Source of the DNA: Phoronis australis
Lineage: Eukaryota > Phoronida > Phoronidae
Direction: 5' to 3'
DNA length: 64,000 nucleotides
Assembly (NCBI GenBank): GCA_002633005.1
Contig: NMRA01000046.1
Location: forward strand, 13,478-77,477
Shown: positions 12,253-25,186 of the stretch, piece after piece
Numbering within the stretch: the stretch's first letter is position 1
Layout: each line of letters opens with the position of its first letter
The notes under the pieces: model-generated
Databases searched by the model: none
What the model saw: only the letters and a program-made list of their open reading frames with translations
Told to the model about the DNA's origin: nothing
Translations under genes and position numbers: made by a program

Positions 12253-12340
12253 GATTTGGCGGGAAACCGAGGACGGGGTCGAACCCGGGACCCTAATATT
12301 GCTGGTCGCCGACTTTACCACTACACCACGCAGCGACTGA
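12253..12340 (-). repeat. tRNA-derived SINE head or tRNA pseudogene
   Basis: On the minus strand the segment reads like the internal pol III promoter of a tRNA. An A-box-like TGGTGTAGTGGTAAAGTCGG (12309-12328) resembles tRNA-Asp/Glu D-arms, and a B-box-like GGGTTCGACCCC (12275-12286) matches GGTTCGANNCC closely. The spacing of about 35 bases is right for a tRNA. The acceptor and anticodon stems do not pair, so a functional tRNA is unlikely. SINE head is the better reading; a decayed tRNA gene is the alternative. No poly(A) tail or target duplication was identified. Confidence 0.6.
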
Positions 12341-12430
12341 CGTAATCAAGAGTGAAAATAGAATACTTAAATGAGCACGCGCAATAATCGCACGCTCAAC
12401 AAACCGCATTGTACTGTACTTATACGCTAC
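12341..12430. other. Junction between SINE-like head and foldback MITE
   Basis: Ninety bases of unassigned sequence lie between the tRNA-like segment and the point where similarity to the second MITE copy begins. The left end of that MITE is missing here. Confidence 0.4.
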
Positions 12431-13044
12431 GAAAAATAAGACACATAATTTCCATAAAAATGATATCTTAATTCGGTGAAATTTTTCTCTCATGTCCTCT
12501 TACTTGTAAATCACCGATCTCTACTTTGAATGCGGGTATCGTGTCGTCAGGATCTTTGACTTGAGAATTATATTCAGTTACCAGTGGTAACCTACTTTAG
12601 CAGACGATAATTTCCCGGTCGAAGCTTAGCGTGAAAAAAACGTGTTTTAAGCTATAATAGTTGGTAAACCTTAATTTATAAATTCAGTTTATTTCTATAA
12701 TATTTAAGTTTTCAATTGGTGTTGAGTACAAGCATTATTTGACAAAAATAGCCGGGCTTTTCTTAAAAGGTCACGACCTCCGACCCCGGGCCTCTGACAT
12801 AGAAAGTAGTTACAAAGCCCTGGAGAGTCAGAAAAGGTAAATCGATTCATTGCAATGTTTCTCGTTTAGTATGTGGTATGAATAGATTATTACATGTTCT
12901 CAGCCGTTATCACCCTTATCTAGAGCCCTCGTGGATTTTGGAGAATTTTCACCCTCGGGGCTAACGCCCCTCGGGCGATAATTCACCAAAATCCACTCGG
13001 GCTCTAGATAACGGGGGATAACGACTTCGCCATGTAATAATCTA
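12431..13044. mobile_element. Foldback MITE copy 1 (left end missing)
   Basis: Aligns by eye through its full length with the element at 49740-50433, beginning at GAAAAATAAGAC and including landmarks ACTTGTAAATCACCGATCTC, GGTAACCTACTTTAGCAGAC, CTCCGACCCCGGGCCTCTGA and GCAATGTTTCTCGTT. It ends in a 162-bp palindrome. The outer left terminal repeat and inner left inverted repeat present in copy 2 are absent, so this copy is truncated or recombined on its left. No open frame. Such elements are mobilised by transposases encoded elsewhere. Confidence 0.8.
12883..13044. repeat. 162-bp near-perfect palindrome at MITE end
   Basis: Left arm starts TAGATTATTACATG, right arm ends CATGTAATAATCTA, and the centre is GGGGCTAACGCCCC near 12963. 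Both arms contain the ATCCACTCGGGCTCTAGATAA core (as its complement on the left), with scattered mismatches. It could extrude as a cruciform or fold in RNA. A homologous palindrome lies at 50273-50434. Confidence 0.88.
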
Positions 13045-13346
13045 TATTTATCTCTTTCAACTTCTCCCTACTCAAGAGTATTTTCGTAAGAAATTCTATC
13101 TCAACAAGAGTATGATACTATACATACAGAGTTAGAAAAAGATGGGAATCTAAAAGCAAATTAATGAGTGAGATAGTGAAGACAGACAGAGGGCGCCACA
13201 GGAAATGCATTCGGATGCCAAAAAACAGCACTATTGGGGTGATGCAGACATTTTGCATTGCATAAGTGTTAATGTGGCCCCTAACTAGTGTGACTGTGAT
13301 AGATTCACCACTTGATAGAGTGACTGTCTACATGAATGAGTGTAAT

Positions 13347-13688
13347 CAGGGCCCTCATTCATCCGAGTAGAAAGGTGCCTATGCCTTCTAAAATGGGAAA
13401 TTTTTGAGGTGAGGGGAACTCTACCTCCCAATCACCATCAATGACACCCCCACCCTGCTGCAAGCCCTCATAGGCTTTGCCTCAAATAGCTAGGCAAGAC
13501 TAACATTTAGTGCTCTTTCAAATTGTCACCTGTGTGGGTTAAAAGTGATTCGAAACCCAAGGAGAATTTTTCAATCACTCGACAGGAATTTTTGGGTCTC
13601 AAAAGGGGAATTTCACATGATTTTTCAATATTTTCAGTGGGGAATGGAACCGATATTCGTACCCAAAATCGAGGGATTGAGGGCCCTG
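13347..13688. mobile_element. Short hAT-like MITE with 5-bp target duplication
   Basis: A 342-bp element with termini CAGGGCCCTCATTC and, inverted from the right, CAGGGCCCTCAATC. It is flanked on both sides by GTAAT (13342-13346 and 13689-13693), a probable target-site duplication. Open frames inside (13523-13708, +) are not recognised and overlap the right end, so they are not called. CAG-initial ends and short TSDs fit a hAT-related family; the assignment is inferred. Confidence 0.7.
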
Positions 13689-13693
13689 GTAAT

Positions 13694-16600
13694 GTTTCTA
13701 CGCAATAATATTACACCCTATTTGATATGTTGGATATCACAGTTACTGCACAGCTGCACAACATGGATGTATGATAACTAAAACTGCATACGTGAATTTG
13801 TCATAACTGATTTCAAATGAAACACAAGACACCAACTAAAACAGTTTCAAAAATTAAAATGCATTCACTAAACTGCAACCATACCAAATATTAAAGGCTT
13901 ATCATACCAACCGTGTAACTAGAAGAGCATTGGTGTTAAGTGTGAGCTTTTCATACAGGCTCAAGGTAGTTAGTGGACATAGAAGTAATCACAGTTTGAT
14001 GTATGGGACATCCCAGTTCTTGCAAAATGGCAGTTCGAAAATACTATACAGGCGTAATTTTTTAAAATTTGAAATATCGTATAGATGAACGAACACCAAA
14101 TGAAATGAAAGACTTATAGTGATAGAACATTCAGTATTAGGAAATATAATATCAAATAATGCCACAACAAAATATGCCGTTACTGACAGCGACACCGGCC
14201 AATAACTTCCATGTTCACCATTCATAGCACAACAAAGTGACAATGTTCCAGTGTTAAATCCACTTGCACTGTTAAGTTTGATGTAAGACCACAGTTTACC
14301 ATTCTCAAAAACATCAAGGGTTGGAAGTTGATAATAAAAGCCCTTAAGACATCCAATACTATAACAAACTAATTTACACCCTACATTGCATGGAAGGCTG
14401 GTGTATGATTTGTATAAATTTGGTGATATGAGCACAAGATAACCCAACTACATGTAGAAGTGGACTAAATGACATAAGCACTAATGGATGAGGTATTGTA
14501 TGGTCATCAGACAATTGGCAATTACCACATCAGAGGTGTCACTTAGTGCCATTCTGAATATAAGTTTTAGTGAAATTGATGTCACCCACTTCAAGATCTT
14601 TTCACTAATCAATTTTGTTGATGGCACGGACCATTTTGTATCGCCTTGGGCTAATCTTATTATTCATAAAATGTTATTGTCCTAATAATATATTTTGCCA
14701 TCAAAGTCTAATTGCTACTTATACACCAGCCTACAAAACGGGGGTACAGTAAAAACACTACCAAAATAACGGAGATCATAATGACTTAAAAGAAGTTTGA
14801 AAATAATGAGCCATAAAAAGCATTTCTCATCTGTCAGTTACTAGCCCACCTAAGTTGTGTAAGAAATGCAAACACAGAAATTAGATAATGAAATGTCAAA
14901 TCATTAAAACAAAAAAACTACCAGTAATTGCCTTGGTGAGTAACCAAGAGCTACAGCACATTACATGTCACCTGACCACAATATGACACTCACCACAAAT
15001 GAATAAGGAACAGGTAGTGTTGGTAGCTCCTTTCTCATGTTTACTGTGGTAGGTAGTAAACATCCAACACAGAATTTAGCCAAACAACATCCTTCACTTG
15101 TGCTCCAGTTCAACAGGTCACTCCTAAGACTATTAAGAGTCAATATCTATCTCCATGACCAGCTGACCAGTCAGACTAACAACCACCAACATTAGAACTA
15201 GACTGGACTCTTGTTGAATTTTTCAAAAGTTTACACTAAAGCTTCAATCAGCTTCAGTTCTAGCTGGAGGGGCTCATTGAGAAATCTTTGTCCCCTTTAT
15301 GACAAGAGCTGGATTAGTGAATAAACCATTTTGTAACATTGTTTGGTACTGGGGTGGTTGTCCATTGTTCCATTTTAACCAGTGTGTGTAAATGTCTTGA
15401 AAAGGTTCATTGACAAGCAGATTAGTTGCAAGCCTTTGCCATATACATGATTTGATTTGTTATTTGCCTTTGATGTAGAAAACACTCATGCATCATGCCA
15501 ACAACAAAAAGACTTTGGTACCATATATTTTGATTGTATGAATTTTTGTAAACAGTTTTAACCTAATTTCTGTTGTTTCATAATACAATTCACCTGTGCC
15601 AGCAACAAAGGTAAGTGTGCCTTGCTGCACAACAACACTCCAATTAACTGTTGCAACAGTTTCTTAGGGGTTGCCTTACCGAAAATGACGTAAACAAAGT
15701 CAGTAAAACAGTGACCTTTTCAAAAATTATTTAATGTTTCTCATGAGGAGTTACTATACAATCATCCATTTAAATGTCTACATGTACTGAATTGTGATAA
15801 TCTCTGCACCACATATGAGCCTTCTTGCAGTTTTCAAATTAGAAATGTACTTGAAAAGAGTTAAATATTTCCATTTAATTTGCTTAAAGTAACTTTTGAA
15901 AATACCTGGATACTGGGCTGAAAATTAATAATTCTTCTAAACTGATAAAAAATAATTAGAACTGTACCCTTTACAGAACTGCTTTGCAGTATTCCATAAA
16001 TGAGATTTGTGGACTTTAAACTGGCAGACTTGTATGTTACAGAATCCTGTTCTAAGCGAAATGCTGCAGTTAGAAAGATAAATCACTAAGAGCTATAGAT
16101 ACAATGATGTTGATATTTTTTGGCAAACCGTCACATACTGCGAGTCATTTATATCCATAGGATATATGCAAATATGATATCCATACACAGTTCTGTGAAA
16201 CACCCATGATTTCTTTAAACAATTAAGAAATACAAACTGATGGTTTTTTTAAATAATGACTATGCTTTCATGATGGAATGATAAAACTTTGAAGTTGTCA
16301 GAACTGCCTATTAATAAAACAGCATTGAATTTAATTGATACCACTAAAAAATAACAATATGTTATTGATATCATGACTAAGAAAATATCAATATCATATT
16401 ATATGGTTAGTTGTTACTAGTGTGTAATTACTGTACATTATCAATATTGCTGTATTACTTCTATTAACATTAAAGTTAGGCCTGCTTTATAACATTATTT
16501 CGCTAAATAACATGTCGTTCTACAAGTCTCAGGCTAACTAATTCTGTATACAAGTTCATTTGGTTATTTCAAACTTCAGTTAAACAAACTTTTTAGAATA

Positions 16601-17059
16601 GTGCAGTAAGGCTCACTGTAGGTCAGGTTGACTATATATCATCCAGTGTGAATAATAACAATCATCATCACCATACATATATATATATATCCTCGAGTAT
16701 CCCAAATAACAGACCTACCAGTACCAACTGACATTTACTTTAATTCTTACTATAAATTACTTGTTCTATTCAGGACAAATTGAAGACGAGTAAACCAGGT
16801 TTGTCTGGTTCATTTCTATAAGGCCAATTCATAAACCAGTTATATTCTAAAATCAGCATAACTTGTAAAGGTATATTTGCATATACAATGCCATCCCTCA
16901 ACTATCCAAGGGATTCTATCAGGGATGCCAACCTCAAATGTTTTTAGAGGGTGAACACGAAGATGTACAGTGTGAGTCTGATGCTCAATGAGTGAGACAG
17001 TGGCAGGCTTGCCATATGAAACAGGCTATAGTGACTTTCAATAGATACCCGGAATTAAA
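13694..17059. other. Non-coding stretch, weak exon-like signals only
   Basis: A minus-strand frame at 13989-14447 (152 codons) and a short minus-strand frame ending at a good donor near 14996 (TTTGTG|GTGAGT) were examined. Neither has homology I recognise nor phase agreement with the DYRK exons. An (AT)n tract lies near 16675-16690. Confidence 0.4.
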
Positions 17060-17469
17060 CTAACAGCCCCCAAATATCGGCACAAGATCCTACATTTTTT
17101 CAACTTTCAAGATTCTGTGACGTTGTGAGTGCCCACACTTCTAAATTTTCCATTTCTAGGCCCCAGTTTCCAAAAATACACCATGTAAAAATATGTCATT
17201 TCCAAATATACAGTAAAATTTCAACAATTTTGGACAAAACAATTTCCAAAAATTGTCCTTTCATCATCTTTCAAAAGTTTGTAGGATTGTTGTAAATGCC
17301 CAGTTTCTCAAAACAAAAATTGCCTAAAGTTTAGCTATGTTATATAAGACTTCATTTTGTACTACCGCTTCACTTTTATGAAAAAATGGGAAAATAAAAA
17401 TTCATTTATCTGCCAAATTGTGTCCTAAATTAGTGATTTTTTACATTACACCAGGGGGCTTACTGTTAG
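17060..17469. mobile_element. MITE-like element with CTAACAG ends
   Basis: A 410-bp AT-rich segment framed by CTAACAGCCCCC on the left and, inverted from the right, CTAACAGTAAGCCCCC. No open frame. A target duplication is not clear. It contains a copy of the TGTGTCCTAAATT motif near 17420. Confidence 0.45.
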
Positions 17470-17882
17470 AAATTCCTGGTAAATAACAACAAAAAGCCAC
17501 AGAATTTTTCAATGTCGGCCATGGAGATGGACTACTTTCATAGCACTGCACCCAACCCGTTGAATTTTGAAAGCAATTTTGTTTGCAATAGAACACCTGT
17601 AACCTCATATCCAAAACATTACCATAGTAACTTCAATATGCAGGTAAGAAGAAAAAGTAACCAATGCATACACACCAAAATGAATGCAATAGTAAAATTC
17701 TTTTGTCCGTAATATAATAGAAAATAATTTAACGATAGTAATATTTCAGTCACACGCCTGTAGTACAGTAAATCTGAAGTCAGTTAATTTGAAGGTGCCT
17801 ACCTTAAGCGTAGCATGTATGAGATGTAGAGCCAGTGATGTGTTTTCTTGCATCTCCTCAACTCAACACAGAGCAGTACTGC

Positions 17883-17966
17883 ACTACCAGTTATAGCACA
17901 CAAACCAATCATGTGACAAATATCACTACCAGTTATAGCACACAAACCAATCATGTGACAAATATC
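17883..17966. repeat. Tandem duplication, 42 bp x 2
   Basis: Two adjacent identical 42-base copies starting ACTACCAGTTATAGCACACA. Recent duplication, no coding content. Confidence 0.95.
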
Positions 17967-20882
17967 ACCTTGACACTTATCTGTCTTGAACCAATAAAAC
18001 CACTCAATGCAGTTTAATGAATTAAAAGTTAAAAAGTACAACACTGGGATTGGCCAAAGACAATAGCAGCCTATGTCAATATTTTTTGTTTGCTTTTAAA
18101 TAACTTTGTTTTATCTACATGGTCTAGACAGGCCAGGGGGGACAGTACAGTGCCTTCCAAGAGTTCTGTAAATGCAAACTTTGCATGACACTGGAATCTA
18201 TAGAAACTTATTTTTTGTGTGAATGCAATACCATACTATCTTTTTATTATTTCTGTAGTCAGAAATCTCTTTGTTCATCCCAGCAATGACACAATGGAAA
18301 CTATAACACTAAAAACCGCAACACTTAAACAAGTGCACTTTATTGACACACCAAACTAGTAGGTGGTGTGATGAACAGCAACACAAAAGCATTTACGTCA
18401 ATCCATTAGTGCTGACCTCAAACAGAACTATCTGTTGGTGGTGAACAAACTGTGGTAATTGCCAAAGTATTGCACAACATCACAGCAGTTTGAGTGTATA
18501 CCCTTTTACAGAAACTACCACTTGACAAAATTACAAAGGGATACCTAGGCATTCAGAAGTCCATAATTTAGTTCTCAGCACAGTTTTGTGACACACCTGA
18601 AAATGATGTATAACGAGATGCATCACCTCAATACAGTTTTCATGGAATAAGTCTTGTCAAACTTATACAATAGATTGGAGATAACAATTACAGGAGAGAT
18701 AACAATTACAGGATAATGTAATCCCTACAGGAGGTGAAGACAAAATGAATTACATGAACAACTATTATTGACAAATAACATGGACAGTAGAGGTATAACT
18801 AACATTCCAAACCTAAAGGATAATCTGAAAGACATTTGGAAGTTACTGTCTAGTAAATTTCAGAGAGCTGAAACCTAAGCAAATTGACTGATTCTTGGAC
18901 TAAAAATGTACAAACATGAAAGCATAGGTTTTGGGTAGCATATCAGCAAGTAAGGAAGTGTTAAGCTGCATTTACACTGTGAGACAGTTATCACAGAGCA
19001 ACTAACATGGAACAGCTGATTGAACGAAATTGCACGTGTGTGTGTGTGTGTGTGCGCGCGCGCTCGCGTGTGTGTAAACATGACTGACACATCAGCAAGT
19101 TGACACCCCAGTGGCCATTTTTGACACCGTTTTGAGAGGTAAAGTTGCACTGGATCAGCTGCTCCAGTTGTAAACTGGGACAAGGGGGAAGGTATCATCT
19201 CCATTTAACCCTTGCTTGCATAATGAGTGGGATTCCCAAGCATTCCATGTGGTTTGGACTTTCGCTATTGTTTATGCAAGCATGCACAGTCTTCCTGTAA
19301 ATGACCATGTGGAGAATTTCCGGCTTACACTGGCCACTGCTCTGATTCCCTGAGCCCCAGACAACTTTGATGATGATGCCCATTCAGCTCACCCTTAGAT
19401 CTGAGCTAATCAAGTGGAAAGGTAATAGATGGCACTGTCTCAACAATGATGGTTGTTATTACACCCAAATTGGTTTTCTCTGGCATTGGCTCAGAATTAC
19501 AGCCTGCCTGTAGTAGTTTTAACTTGGTACATTATAAATATTACAAAATAACTAAAAAAACTTAATTTGTGTTTAATTTGACCAAAGTAACAATGGGTTT
19601 CATAATTTCATTTTTAATACTCCTGTGTACTTGTTTTTTTACCGGAAACAGGTTGATATCTTTTTATTTTATTTATAAACTTGAAATACCAAAACAGTGA
19701 TAGATTTTGAATGCCAGCAAAACTTAATTAGTTTAGTTAATTGAGTACTCATCCCTGAAATTTCTACTACACGTGTCATTAATTCAAGTTTAATTTTTAT
19801 TAGAACAAATCATAAAAATATACAAAAGTGCAAATATGGTGATAGCCAAACTGAAGATTTGGAATCTCTGGACAATTTCAGTTGCAGTGTCTACATTCAA
19901 TGGTACTCAATGGTTATAGTTTTTAGCTTATTAGTTCATCGATTTTTATAAATCGAAAACCTCACCATGTTGTTTTTTCCAGCTGAATATTGCCCTGGTA
20001 TTGGTTTTTAATGAAAATTATTGTTTAATGCATTTTGAATGGTTAATGCATTTTGAAAATTTGCCAGTGTGTACAGGCAGAGATGTTTACTACAGTTTAT
20101 GGTCAGGTAATTACACTTAATGGGTCTTGCTCCATTGGACAATGCGGTCATCACAACTGTATCGAACTCCAGCGCCGCCCCTCTTTGATCCTGATAAAGC
20201 CGCTCAGGACGACGATCGATCGATCGGTGAAAATTATCGCATATCTTTAGAAGTGCGTGACTTCCTTGTAAGCGAATTATTCATGGTATCACTCATGCTG
20301 GTCCTGTCTGCGGCTGTGTCTAAAAATGGAGCAAGTCACACCCGCGGTGACAACTTGCACTGTGACAACTCAGTGCACCCAATTTGTGTAAAAACAACTA
20401 ACAGTTAATGAGGGAGTACACTAGGAGAAATCAAAAGAGGAACTTGGAATTTAGGTTGACAACAAAAACAAGAATATCCGAAAATGTCTCAAACACAGCC
20501 AAGACAACTTTGGTGATGATGCTGGCACTGACCAAAACAACCAGCAATTGGATGACAGGACACGACACGGCACTACAAATCACATTCACAGATGATGAGT
20601 GTTGATGATGCGTTTAAATCGCTTGAGCAAGTAAATAGAAGAGGCATTTTCATTGGTCCGTAATGTGTAATCCATACTACGTTTATTTAAAATGCATTGT
20701 GTAGCGATGATGTCACATACATTGACCAATGAGATATCTGAAAGTTTATCAGATGAATACCGTAGCAAATATCAGCCAATTTGTCACGTAGGCACTTTGA
20801 TTTTTCTTCGAAAACGAAAACGTATCCTGTTGTACTGACAAATGGAAACATGAAAAGGCATAATGTTCATCACAAAGAGTAT
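17967..20882. other. Non-coding stretch with a GT/GC microsatellite
   Basis: A (GT)n-(GC)n-(GT)n tract lies at about 19036-19076. A 16-17 bp duplication (GAGATAACAATTACAGG) lies near 18678-18713. A locally GC-richer patch at 20155-20270 has an open plus frame reading PPLFDPDKAAQDDDRSIGEN before a donor-like CTT|GTAAGC, but no acceptor or homology supports an exon. Confidence 0.45.
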
Positions 20883-21050
20883 ATACCATATATACATGCA
20901 ACAGTATTATGAGGGATATACCATATGTACATGCATCAATATTGTGAAGGTATATACCATATGTATATGCCTCAATATTATGAGGGATATGCCATATGTA
21001 TATGCACCAATATTGTGAGGGATATACCATATATACATGCATCAGTATCA
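20883..21050. repeat. Minisatellite, about 35 bp x 4.8
   Basis: Degenerate units of 35-36 bases beginning ATACCATATGTACATGC and containing CAATATTGTGAGGGAT. The apparent 100-codon minus frame over this region is a product of the repeat and is not a gene. Confidence 0.9.
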
Positions 21051-24000
21051 TGCTTCACACACTTAATGTGGAAACAAGTCACAAGCTGGGTGACATACTT
21101 CAGGCATAGCTGACAATCACACCAAGCAATGGCACTGATGTCACTGCTTCACCAACGACAACACTTTGACTGACAACGATGTCACTGACAGTGAAAATAA
21201 CACACCTTTCACTGAAGACGCCACTGAACATGGTAACATTCAATGTGAATCCATTTTGCATCCACAGTTTGAGATTTTTAATTGCTGAAGTAAGAAACAT
21301 GCATTTTGCACTTCTGAAAGTTTTAACAGTCAGCAGGTTTTCTCAAAATTAAGAACGTTATAATTCACAGTCTTTTTTGCTTCAAGGGCTGTAACTGGTC
21401 CCCCTTATACTTACTGGAGAGAAATTCCATTTGAGAAACAGGTCTGCAACCTTAATGTTGCCTTGTAGTAGGCCTAAACAAATCTCCAGAGTTCTGCAAA
21501 ATTTTCTTTTTCCTCACTGCATAACATATCACACTTCGCAGTGGAAATTAACTGAAGATAAAGATGAGATATTTTGCTAGATGTATGTAGAATGTTACAA
21601 AAAGGGACATTTTCTTAAACTAGTTCGACATATGTATCATTAAAACTTTTAAAAGTTATCCCATGAATAAATTTAAAACTCGCATCATCAGTTAAAAAAA
21701 CAACTTCTGATTCAGACCACTTACCATTATACAATTGGTCTGGTCTTCCTCACAAAGGTTAAAATGATTTCTAGGCCTGAACACAATTGACAGTACTTTA
21801 AATGCTTCTGAGGAGAGAGCATAATAACATACCTGTCACGATAGGTTAGTTTCAGCTTCCCAAGCAGTGTGGATGGCAGAATTCCAAACATTTTACTGAA
21901 CCAATCTCAATTCAAACAAAGCATATGGTGATTTGTGGGGGTGGGGTGCTGTGTCCTCCCCTACTATGCACAACCGAAAAAGTCATCAGTGGTCCATTTC
22001 TGGAGCTATCACAGAATTTTTCTTTCAAATACTGTAATTGAGCCCCATCTTATGACCCCCATAGATCTACCAGTTCAAAAAATAACACAATGTTGATTTA
22101 TGATAACAAATATGCCTATGAAGAAAGTTGTTCTGACACTAGAATATAGTTTACCGAAGCTTTAAAAGTGAAACATCGAACTTTACTAAATAAATCTCAT
22201 TTACATTATAATATTGATAAAATATAAACCATGTGCCTTCTTAAGGATGAACATTTCATAGCGCAGAAAGTCACCGTTTATATAAGTTGTATTTAGGGCT
22301 CACTGCACAAGGACAAATAAAGAAACGAATCTTGAATTACTGTTCGACAATTGTGACCAGGTGAGCATACATTTTTTCCAAGTGGGCAGTTTTGTGAGCA
22401 GCTTTGTGTGTAGCACATCATTGGCTTGGTGAAAAGTGGAGAAACTGGTGGCAAGTATGACATGGAATGGACAACCAAAAATGTAATTCTTTGTTGAGCT
22501 GAAAATCATGGGGTTGAGAAATTTTTAAAACCTGCATTTCTCAAGTTCACACTAATCCCAGAAACAGGATCATGAATCATGAATGCCAGACTTGCACAGA
22601 TAACATGCTCCCCCCATTCAATTTGAAGTAAACATGCTTAACATGAAAAAATGATAGTCTGTAGTAAATATTAAATGTCTACCACCTGCAATGCGCATAG
22701 CACTGTTAATTGTGCAAAAGTGTAGGCAGAACTTAGCAAACCAGAGGACTCTAGAATTTCAGCCCATCCAACTAACAATAGGGTTTAATTAACGTGTCAC
22801 TTCAACTGCAACATTAATACAGAGTCATTAATAGCCATTCTCTTTGCCACTCAGGAAGGCTTCTCTTCATTAGGATACATGACCCAGCAGTTCATTAGAA
22901 AGAGCATAAATGACTCCTTCAAAGATGTTAACAAAGCAGAAAACAATACAATAGAAACATTGTTACTGTTGGATTCACCGGCAGCAGTCTGCAGAACCTA
23001 ATTAAACCATTATGAATTGTACATTTCTGGTTTTGCTGTGTCTGCACTTCTACTGCAAACATTATGCACAAACAGGAATGTAACTGGATGCAAAACCTTT
23101 TTTACACTTGGCAATATTACATGTTCTTCAGTGTAGTTTGTTGGCGAGGAAGCAGTGCCCACATACGAGGGGTCATCAATATTTTAAACATCCTCAGAAG
23201 GTGGCAATTCCATTCCATTTAAAATAACAATTTAGAGGATAGGGACGTAGATGACAAAGAAGTGATACAAAAATAATAAAATTCCATTCCTGTGGTGCCA
23301 CCTATTGGCATTTTTGTTTTTTGCCAGTGGAACAGTATTTAATTATCAAGTTCCTTGATGGATCTTCATGAAATTTGGTATATGTGTTTCAACCGAGGAG
23401 AGTACAACTGACACGCCAGTGCAGCGCAAACAAAACCGACAACACTGTTAGCAGCAAAAAAGATGGCTGATTGGACGCACAGACAAATGGATGAATGGAT
23501 GGTGATCTTTATAAAACCCTACATAAATAGTTAATAAACAAAAAACAAACAGGAGTCAATCATAAATAAATAGTACCCGATGAGGCGACAAAAATTACAG
23601 TATACGAGAACCTTAAAAAGACATTGCATAAATAATTAATATTTCTAAGTTACATATATCACTAGGGATTAATCAACTTGGCTCCAGAAAGGGTGAAATA
23701 TTCATCCGGTTGTCTCCATCAGTTTCCAGAGATGTGACAAACAATAGGTAGGTGACAGCGAACAAAAATGCAAAATGGTGAATAATGAATTGATCAGTCG
23801 CTAAGGCCTAAAGCACGGCGGTTCTGGTCTCAGACTTTCAAAATTGAGTCAGTAGTACAGTATTTTTTAGTAGCTCACTTTTTTAAAAAATAAAATTCCC
23901 CAAAATCGAGCAAAGATGATGTGTTATTTTTTCTCTTTGTTTGGCAACCAGCATTTTAAACCTTGCTTATGTGTTTTTGTGCAATTTTCAGCAAAAGAAC

Positions 24001-24832
24001 ACAACACGACACGACACGACACCTTGGCTAAAATTAACACGGGTGGAAGCTCTTTTTAGTTGGTGAGTGCAGGTCTCAAAAGGAGTCAGGGTTAAAGACT
24101 AGAACAAATCTTTCTTTTGAGTTCATCTTTGTTAATTTGTGGTTATACCCTGTTAACACGAGGCAATAGATTTTGTCATAAAACAATTTTCAATTTTCTG
24201 ATTTGAGACCAAGATCCTTTTCATAACAAAATTTCTATGGAAAGTGACCTTTGGAAGCTCGGAAAATAATAGAAAATTTTCAGAATTAGAAATTATAGAG
24301 TAATCTCACCAATTTAGGACACAGTATGGCCGACAATATGTCCGACAAATGATTTCTTTTGTTTTTCATCAAAATAAGTAACAATCTGTAATTGATGACT
24401 AGACTTAATATCAATTTTATTGCACTATCAAAACGGAACTCCATCGTGAAAAATAACCGTACTGTTTAGACCACTATTTCAGGAAAATACTCGCTTGACT
24501 TAGGTGCTCCCGATGCAACCCTGTATACTGAAACAAAAGGCGGCATGCAGGTTAATCCAAGAGTGAAAAATCTGTGACATAAATCTGCAACACTGACCAG
24601 GTTGAAAACGAGCCTCATTTTATGTGTCACGGCCATGTTCTGGGTGATGTTTGCCAAAATTAGCTTATTTCAAAGTCACGGTCATGATCATTACATAAAT
24701 TAAAAAGCCTGGCACTCTATATTTCAAGTGAAGTACCAGCCTAGCACCATTACCTCAAAGGAAGTGAGATAAAAAACACCTCGTTTGCTTCCTAGGTTTG
24801 TTCTTAAATGACAGGATGGAATTGTGCAACAG
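21051..24832. other. Non-coding stretch, interspersed-repeat-like part
   Basis: No gene found. 23340-23510 looks like an old interspersed repeat (GGATCTTCATGAAATTTGGT followed by a GATGAATGGATGG simple run). A pentamer run (ACACG)n lies at 24004-24023. An inverse copy of the TGTGTCCTAAATTGGTGAG motif lies near 24308-24326. Confidence 0.45.
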
Positions 24833-24976
24833 AACTACAGTGGCGGATCTACGTTTTCAGTTTGGGGGGGTTTAGGATTCCCGCAAAGGTCGAATCCGAG
24901 GCGCGTGGCGCCGAGCGGGGGGGGGAGGTCTGGAGGGGAGTAAACCCCCATTCCCGTGAAAGATAACTTTTTATTA

Positions 24977-25186
24977 TTATAGCCAAACATTGAAATTTCC
25001 ATGCATCCTGGTTACATTTCTGGCATTTAACATGTCCCCGGAGTATGTCTTAAGATAATTAAAAGTCCTTCTCGATTTCGTCACATGAACTTGGCTCATA
25101 AGTTTCATGAAACCATATTTGTGCACATCTGGGTATGAGTCACACCACCAGCAAAATTTTTTGTTGGAACATCTGCTTACACGCAC
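24977..25186 (-). pseudogene. Possible hAT transposase C-terminal remnant
   Basis: Open minus-strand frame ending about 120 bases from the element's left terminus. It contains KSRRTFNYLKTYSGDML and NARNVTRMHGNF, which loosely follow the hAT dimerisation pattern (ERSFS.L...KTYLR..M, then L..LA...IH). Position at the C-terminal end of a minus-strand transposase is what the element's layout predicts. The acidic residues and much of the helix pattern are lost, and similarity is by eye only. It is likely a non-functional fragment. Confidence 0.4.

Noticed and set aside
12253-12340. Functional tRNA gene on the minus strand
   Set aside because: A and B boxes are present but acceptor and anticodon stems do not pair, so a SINE head or pseudogene is more likely.
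13989-14447. 152-codon minus-strand open frame
   Set aside because: Composition mirrors local AT-rich DNA, no domain, and no acceptor/donor pair in phase with neighbouring exons.
14961-15143. Minus-strand frame ending at a strong GTGAGT donor near 14996
   Set aside because: The donor is good, but its phase does not match the next candidate DYRK exon and nothing supports transcription.
18875-19204. 109-codon minus-strand frame with an HTRARAHTHTHTRA stretch
   Set aside because: The centre is a GT/GC microsatellite and the rest has no protein-like features.
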